Shown here: piece by piece, positions 60,369 through 64,000 of the stretch
Layout of the letters: each line of letters begins with the position of its first letter
Numbering within the stretch: the first letter of the stretch is position 1
NCBI GenBank assembly: GCA_963829725.1
Contig: CAWHJW010000010.1
Location: 248,001 to 312,000 of the forward strand
Origin: RYN-230 sp963829725
GTDB taxonomy: Bacteria; Actinomycetota; Actinomycetes; Streptosporangiales; Streptosporangiaceae
Length of the DNA: 64,000 bases
Direction of reading: 5' to 3'
Notes under the pieces: model-generated
Told to the model about the DNA's origin: nothing
The model's input: only the letters and a program-made list of their open reading frames with translations
Database searches by the model: none
Translations under genes and position numbers: made by a program

Positions 60369-62117
60369 CTAATCCTGCAGCGTCCGGAGTTCCCCGCAGA
60401 ACCTCGCATACTCCGCTAGTTCCTGCCTGACCGGGGCCAGCACATACTGCTCGGTGACCCCCGTCATGGCCGAGCGCATCTGCGCCTCGACCCTGGTCCG
60501 CTCGGCCAGCGCCGCGGAACTCACCAGGCTCATGCACCCGGATGCGGTGAGCCAGCCCAGTACCAGGATGGCCACGATCAGCAGCGCCACCCAGGGCAGC
60601 AGCGCGGCGTCGCTGAAGATGGCGACGGCGTGATCGGCCGCATGGAAGACGCCGATCGCCAGGATCGCGCCGATCCAGGCCACCCCGGTCACCGCGCAGC
60701 CCAGCAGCAGGCCCTGCCATACCGCCACCATCCGCCACCAGGGCTCCACGCTGTTCTCCGCGGGCAGCGATTCGCCGATCGCCGCGCCGAGCGCGCCCGG
60801 GATCTCGCTGCGCCGGGACCGCGCCGCGGCGCGCACCGTCGCCGACCACGGCTCGGGCAGGCCAGGGCCGATCTGACCGCCGATGGCGGTGAGCGCGTTG
60901 TCGATGTCGGCCTGCTGAGCGCCGGCGGGCCCAGCCGACACGCCGCGCAACTCCTCCCACAGGTTGCCGAGCCGGAGCTTGCGCACCGGATCCCGGCCCA
61001 GCACCCGGTCCACCAGCCATGACACCGGCCAGCCGACGTAATCCACGGCCCGCAGTTCCCGGGCGCTCTGCAGCGCCTGCCCGACTCCGGCCACCCCGGC
61101 CGCCCGGCCGAACGATTCCGCCAGGGCGGCAGCGCTGCCCGGCGGGATCTGGGAGAACTCCTCCGGGTCGCTGTCCCAGGCCGCGCCCCGGGCCCCGGCG
61201 TAGGGCATGAACCGCACGGCCATGACATCCAGGTCGGCAGCGATACGGTTGCCTGCCGCGCGCCGGGCGGTGACCGTCTCGGCCAGCACCTTCCGCAGTT
61301 CATCCAGGCCAGCGCCGGTGCGGGCCGAGGTGACCAGCACCCGCGCGTCATGCAGCCCCTCAGAGTCGAGCAGCCGGGTCAGGTCGGCCACGCAGTCGTC
61401 CGCCTGCTCGCCGGTGAGCAGGTCGGACTGGTTGAGCACGACCGCGATGACCGAGGAATGCCCCGCCAGCGGCTTGAGGTAACGGCCGTGCACTGCCGCG
61501 TCGGCGTACTTCTGCGGATCGAGCACCCAGACCATCAGGTCGGCCAAGCCAACCAGTCGGTCCATCTCCGACGAGGCGCCGGCCGAGACCGAGTCGTGGT
61601 CCGGCAGGTCGATCAGGATGAGCCCGCGCAGCGACGACTCGCCCTCGCCGAGTGCGCTGGAGCGCGCATACCGGTTCCGCGGCGGGATGTGCAGCCACTC
61701 CAGCAGCGGAGCGGCCCCGTCCATGCCCCACACGCAGGCGTGCGGGTCCTTGGTGAAGGGGCGGATCACCCCGACCGGGGAGAAGTCGGCCCCGGCCAGC
61801 TGGTTGAACAGCGAGGACTTGCCGCTCCCGGTGCCGCCCGCCAGCACGGCCACGGTGTGGCTGGCCGACATCCGCAGCCGTTCCCCGGCCCGGGCCACCA
61901 GTTGCTCCGCCTCGGTGAGCAGCGGGATGCTGAACCCGTCCGGGCCCGTCCGGGCCCCGCCTATCGCGGCAATCCGGGCCAGCGCGGTGAGCCGCGCCGA
62001 TAGGTCACCGTCACCAAGTCCCGCCGGGAGCAGGCCGAAACCGCCCAGGCCGGGCTCGCTCACGCTGGGCAGGCCGGGACTGGCCAGCCAGGCCGGCTGA
62101 TACCCGCCGGGGCTCAT
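60369..62117 (-). CDS. Dynamin-like/YfjP-type GTPase with C-terminal membrane pair
   Basis: A 582-residue protein. G1 is GGTGSGKSS, followed by DFSPVGVIRPFTK, G3 is DLPDHDSV, and G4 is NQSD, giving a complete GTP site. A helical middle precedes two membrane segments (about 460-485 and 510-535) and a final helix. It is translationally coupled to the preceding GTPase gene (ATGA overlap). Paired GTPases of this kind are common in actinobacteria and may remodel membrane, but no direct function is known to me. Confidence 0.88.
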   Translation of the reverse strand: MSPGGYQPAWLASPGLPSVSEPGLGGFGLLPAGLGDGDLSARLTALARIAAIGGARTGPDGFSIPLLTEAEQLVARAGERLRMSASHTVAVLAGGTGSGKSSLFNQLAGADFSPVGVIRPFTKDPHACVWGMDGAAPLLEWLHIPPRNRYARSSALGEGESSLRGLILIDLPDHDSVSAGASSEMDRLVGLADLMVWVLDPQKYADAAVHGRYLKPLAGHSSVIAVVLNQSDLLTGEQADDCVADLTRLLDSEGLHDARVLVTSARTGAGLDELRKVLAETVTARRAAGNRIAADLDVMAVRFMPYAGARGAAWDSDPEEFSQIPPGSAAALAESFGRAAGVAGVGQALQSARELRAVDYVGWPVSWLVDRVLGRDPVRKLRLGNLWEELRGVSAGPAGAQQADIDNALTAIGGQIGPGLPEPWSATVRAAARSRRSEIPGALGAAIGESLPAENSVEPWWRMVAVWQGLLLGCAVTGVAWIGAILAIGVFHAADHAVAIFSDAALLPWVALLIVAILVLGWLTASGCMSLVSSAALAERTRVEAQMRSAMTGVTEQYVLAPVRQELAEYARFCGELRTLQD

Positions 62118-64000
62118 CGCGCCATCTCAAGTGAGTAGGTTGCCTGGTAGAGCCGGACCGCCGCAGCGTCATCCAGCGTCCCGGCAGAGTCAATCACCTG
62201 GATGAACCGCAGCAGTTCCTCATCGAAAAGCCGGCGCATCCGGTCCCGGAGGTCGGCCCGGGCGCGGGCCCGGATGTCCCGCAGTGGCCCGGCGCCGAAC
62301 AGCGAGGTCAGCAGGAGCTGCGGGACCGCCCCGGTGCCATCGGCGGAGCTGCCGTCTCCCTCCCGCTGGCCGAGCATGGCCACGGTGAGCACCGTGGCCA
62401 GCGAATCGTCGTCGAACGACATCACCCGGGCAATCGAGCGCTTGGTCACGCTCTCCGCCTGGACCAGCCGCAGCACATGATCCTGCCAGCCGCTCACCGC
62501 CCGCGCCGTATGGGTCGGCAGCTCAGCCGACGCCCGGGCCAGGGTGGGGGTCGCCTGGCGCAGCGGGCCGTCCGTGCCCGCATCGCGGTTGGCCTGCGCC
62601 GGGGACGCCCCGGCCCCGGCCGGGAAGACCAGGCCCGCGTCGGCGGCGAACTGCGAGCCGCCCCATTCCCCGCCGGCGCTGCGGGTGGCCGCGGACTCCA
62701 GCAGCGCCACCCCGGCCCGGTGTTTGCGCCAGCGATTGACCGACTCCTCAGCGCCCCGGTCGGCCACCGAGATGACCAGGGACTCGATGCTGGCCCGCAG
62801 CGCGCTCTTGAGCGACCGGGCCCGGGCCGGGACGCCGCGCTTGCGCTGCCGGCCCGCCTGCCTGCCCCGGGGGGCCTGCAGTCCGCGGAGCAGCTCCCCG
62901 GTCCCGGCGAAGTCCTGCCAGCGGGCCAGCACCTCGCCGCGCAGCAGCGAGCCGTCCGACAGCGCCTGGTCCGCCTCGGCGAGGCCAGCCGCGTAGGCGC
63001 CTTCCACCGCCGCTTTCAGGTCGGCCCGGATGACCAGCTGGGCTTCCACCTCGGCGGCCAGCGCGGGCACCCGGCTGCGGAAGGTGTCCAGCGCCCCCGC
63101 CATGGTCTGGGTCAGCACCGCCACCCGGCGGTCCGCCGAGACGGCCGTCTCCTGCAGCCACCCCCGGACCGGGGCAGCCACCTCAGGCGGCAGCCGGTGG
63201 TCGGTGATCACCGTCTCGTTGATCACGAAACGCTGGTTGTCTCCCAGCCCGTTGGCCTGCAGCATGGCCCCGAAGTGCTTGGTCAGCTCGGCGCCGCTGG
63301 GCGGCGGCACCCGGGACAGCACGATGCCCAGCGCCGCGCGCCGCTCCTTGGCGTATTCCAGCAGCTCCCACACGGCCGCATCCGCATAACGGCTCGCCGT
63401 GGTCATGAACAGCCACAGGTCCGAGGCGTCCAGGAACTGATGGGCGAACTGCCGGTGCGCCTCCACCACTGAGTCGATGTCCGGGGTGTCGAGCAGCGCG
63501 ACGCCCTTCGGCATGCCCTCGTTCGCGGCGAGCACCAGCAGGCCGTCCCGGCCGGACCGGGCCAGGCCCTCCTGGCGGACCCGGGGCACCGTCGGCAGGA
63601 ACACGTTTTCCGCGAACCAGTCCACGTCGTCGGGGTGGCAGGCGAGCACCGGGCTGTTCGTGGTCGGGCGGCGGATGCCGGTATTGCTGACCTGGACCCC
63701 CACGATACTGTTGACCAGGGTCGACTTGCCGGCGCCGGTCGAGCCCACCAGGGCGACCAGGATAGGCGCACCGGACTGCCGCACCCGGGGCAGCAGGTAG
63801 TCGTCGATCTGGCTGAGCAGCTTGCGCCGCTCCTCCCGGATCGCGATGGCTCCGTCCGTCTCGAAGACCAGGTTCACGTCCACGACCCGGCGGCGCAGTT
63901 CGAGCAGGGCCGCCTCGAGCCGCCGGGCGTCCACCCGGCGGTGCCGCCCGGTCTCCGGGCGGCCGGCCTTCTCCCGGCCACCTTCCGGGCGGCCGGTCTC
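62114..64000 (-). CDS. Dynamin family GTPase, probably 5' incomplete
   Basis: The best internal start is GTG 63934 (606 residues), but the frame stays open to the window edge with no stop, so the true start may lie beyond 64000. G1 is GSTGAGKST, G2/switch IRRPTTNSP, and G3 is LLDTPDIDS, typical of dynamin-like GTPases. Long helical regions follow, and no membrane segment is evident. Its stop overlaps the start of the second GTPase. The two probably form a heteromeric pair, as in bacterial dynamin gene pairs. Confidence 0.87.
   Translation of the reverse strand, partial: ETGRPEGGREKAGRPETGRHRRVDARRLEAALLELRRRVVDVNLVFETDGAIAIREERRKLLSQIDDYLLPRVRQSGAPILVALVGSTGAGKSTLVNSIVGVQVSNTGIRRPTTNSPVLACHPDDVDWFAENVFLPTVPRVRQEGLARSGRDGLLVLAANEGMPKGVALLDTPDIDSVVEAHRQFAHQFLDASDLWLFMTTASRYADAAVWELLEYAKERRAALGIVLSRVPPPSGAELTKHFGAMLQANGLGDNQRFVINETVITDHRLPPEVAAPVRGWLQETAVSADRRVAVLTQTMAGALDTFRSRVPALAAEVEAQLVIRADLKAAVEGAYAAGLAEADQALSDGSLLRGEVLARWQDFAGTGELLRGLQAPRGRQAGRQRKRGVPARARSLKSALRASIESLVISVADRGAEESVNRWRKHRAGVALLESAATRSAGGEWGGSQFAADAGLVFPAGAGASPAQANRDAGTDGPLRQATPTLARASAELPTHTARAVSGWQDHVLRLVQAESVTKRSIARVMSFDDDSLATVLTVAMLGQREGDGSSADGTGAVPQLLLTSLFGAGPLRDIRARARADLRDRMRRLFDEELLRFIQVIDSAGTLDDAAAVRLYQATYSLEMAR

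Noticed and set aside
1..64000. tRNA, rRNA, tmRNA or CRISPR arrays
   Set aside because: No cloverleaf with a CCA-proximal GTTCRANYC box, no rRNA core sequence and no regularly spaced repeats were found by reading both strands.

Overview
The window is very GC-rich actinobacterial DNA. GTG starts are common, purine-rich ribosome sites precede most genes, and the housekeeping order matches Mycobacterium and Streptomyces: dapA, rnj, ftsK, a RodZ-like gene, rimO, pgsA, cinA, clgR, then DUF3046, recA, recX and rny, all on the minus strand. The family mix (DUF3046, ClgR, group II truncated haemoglobin, RecA intein of the M. leprae type) suggests a soil actinomycete, perhaps Streptosporangiales-like. 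I cannot place it lower from sequence alone. No rRNA, tRNA or CRISPR array was recognised.

Layout. 1-7.8 kb: a truncated S9 peptidase, rny, recX, and recA carrying a 364-residue intein, with both a LexA box and a RecA-NDp-type promoter upstream. 7.9-14.2 kb: DUF3046, a DUF4190-type membrane protein, and the helicase lhr, which has an apparent frameshift. 14.2-21.6 kb: an accessory, partly decayed zone with a GH25 hydrolase, a recombination scar holding fragments of a UDP-GlcNAc 2-epimerase and a family 2 glycosyltransferase, a cytochrome P450, a phosphodiester glycosidase-like lipoprotein, and a broken sigma factor with its broken partner gene. 20.3-24.1 kb: a ROK repressor facing a sugar-transport remnant (a MalF/MalG-type chimera) and a GH3 hexosaminidase. 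24.2-37 kb: a DUF4389 membrane protein, an Rrf2 regulator, then the conserved clgR-cinA-pgsA-rimO-rodZ-ftsK-rnj-dapA block, interrupted only by a PhnZ-like HD oxygenase.

37.2-44.2 kb is the most unusual part. A KaiC-like double-domain ATPase, two tandem KaiB homologues and a PAS histidine kinase lie on the plus strand with ATGA overlaps. They are divergent from a paralogous PAS histidine kinase and two response regulators on the minus strand. Together this looks like a compact Kai-type timing or signalling island with its own two-component output and no KaiA. KaiC and one response regulator show apparent frameshifts that need checking.

44.2-47.4 kb: a cobalamin riboswitch followed by a btuFCD-type uptake operon. 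47.3-64 kb: acyl-CoA dehydrogenase, HNH nuclease, prolyl oligopeptidase, a frameshifted HTH/TPR-like regulator, an MscS channel, truncated haemoglobin, EttA, a membrane diguanylate cyclase, an SSB, a cytosolic S1C protease and a pair of dynamin-like GTPases running off the right edge.

A recurring theme is interrupted reading frames (lhr, sigma factor and partner, permease, response regulator, kaiC, HTH regulator). Several sit in G/C runs and could be sequencing errors. Others, such as the 15-16 kb scar and the chimeric permease, are real rearrangements as read.
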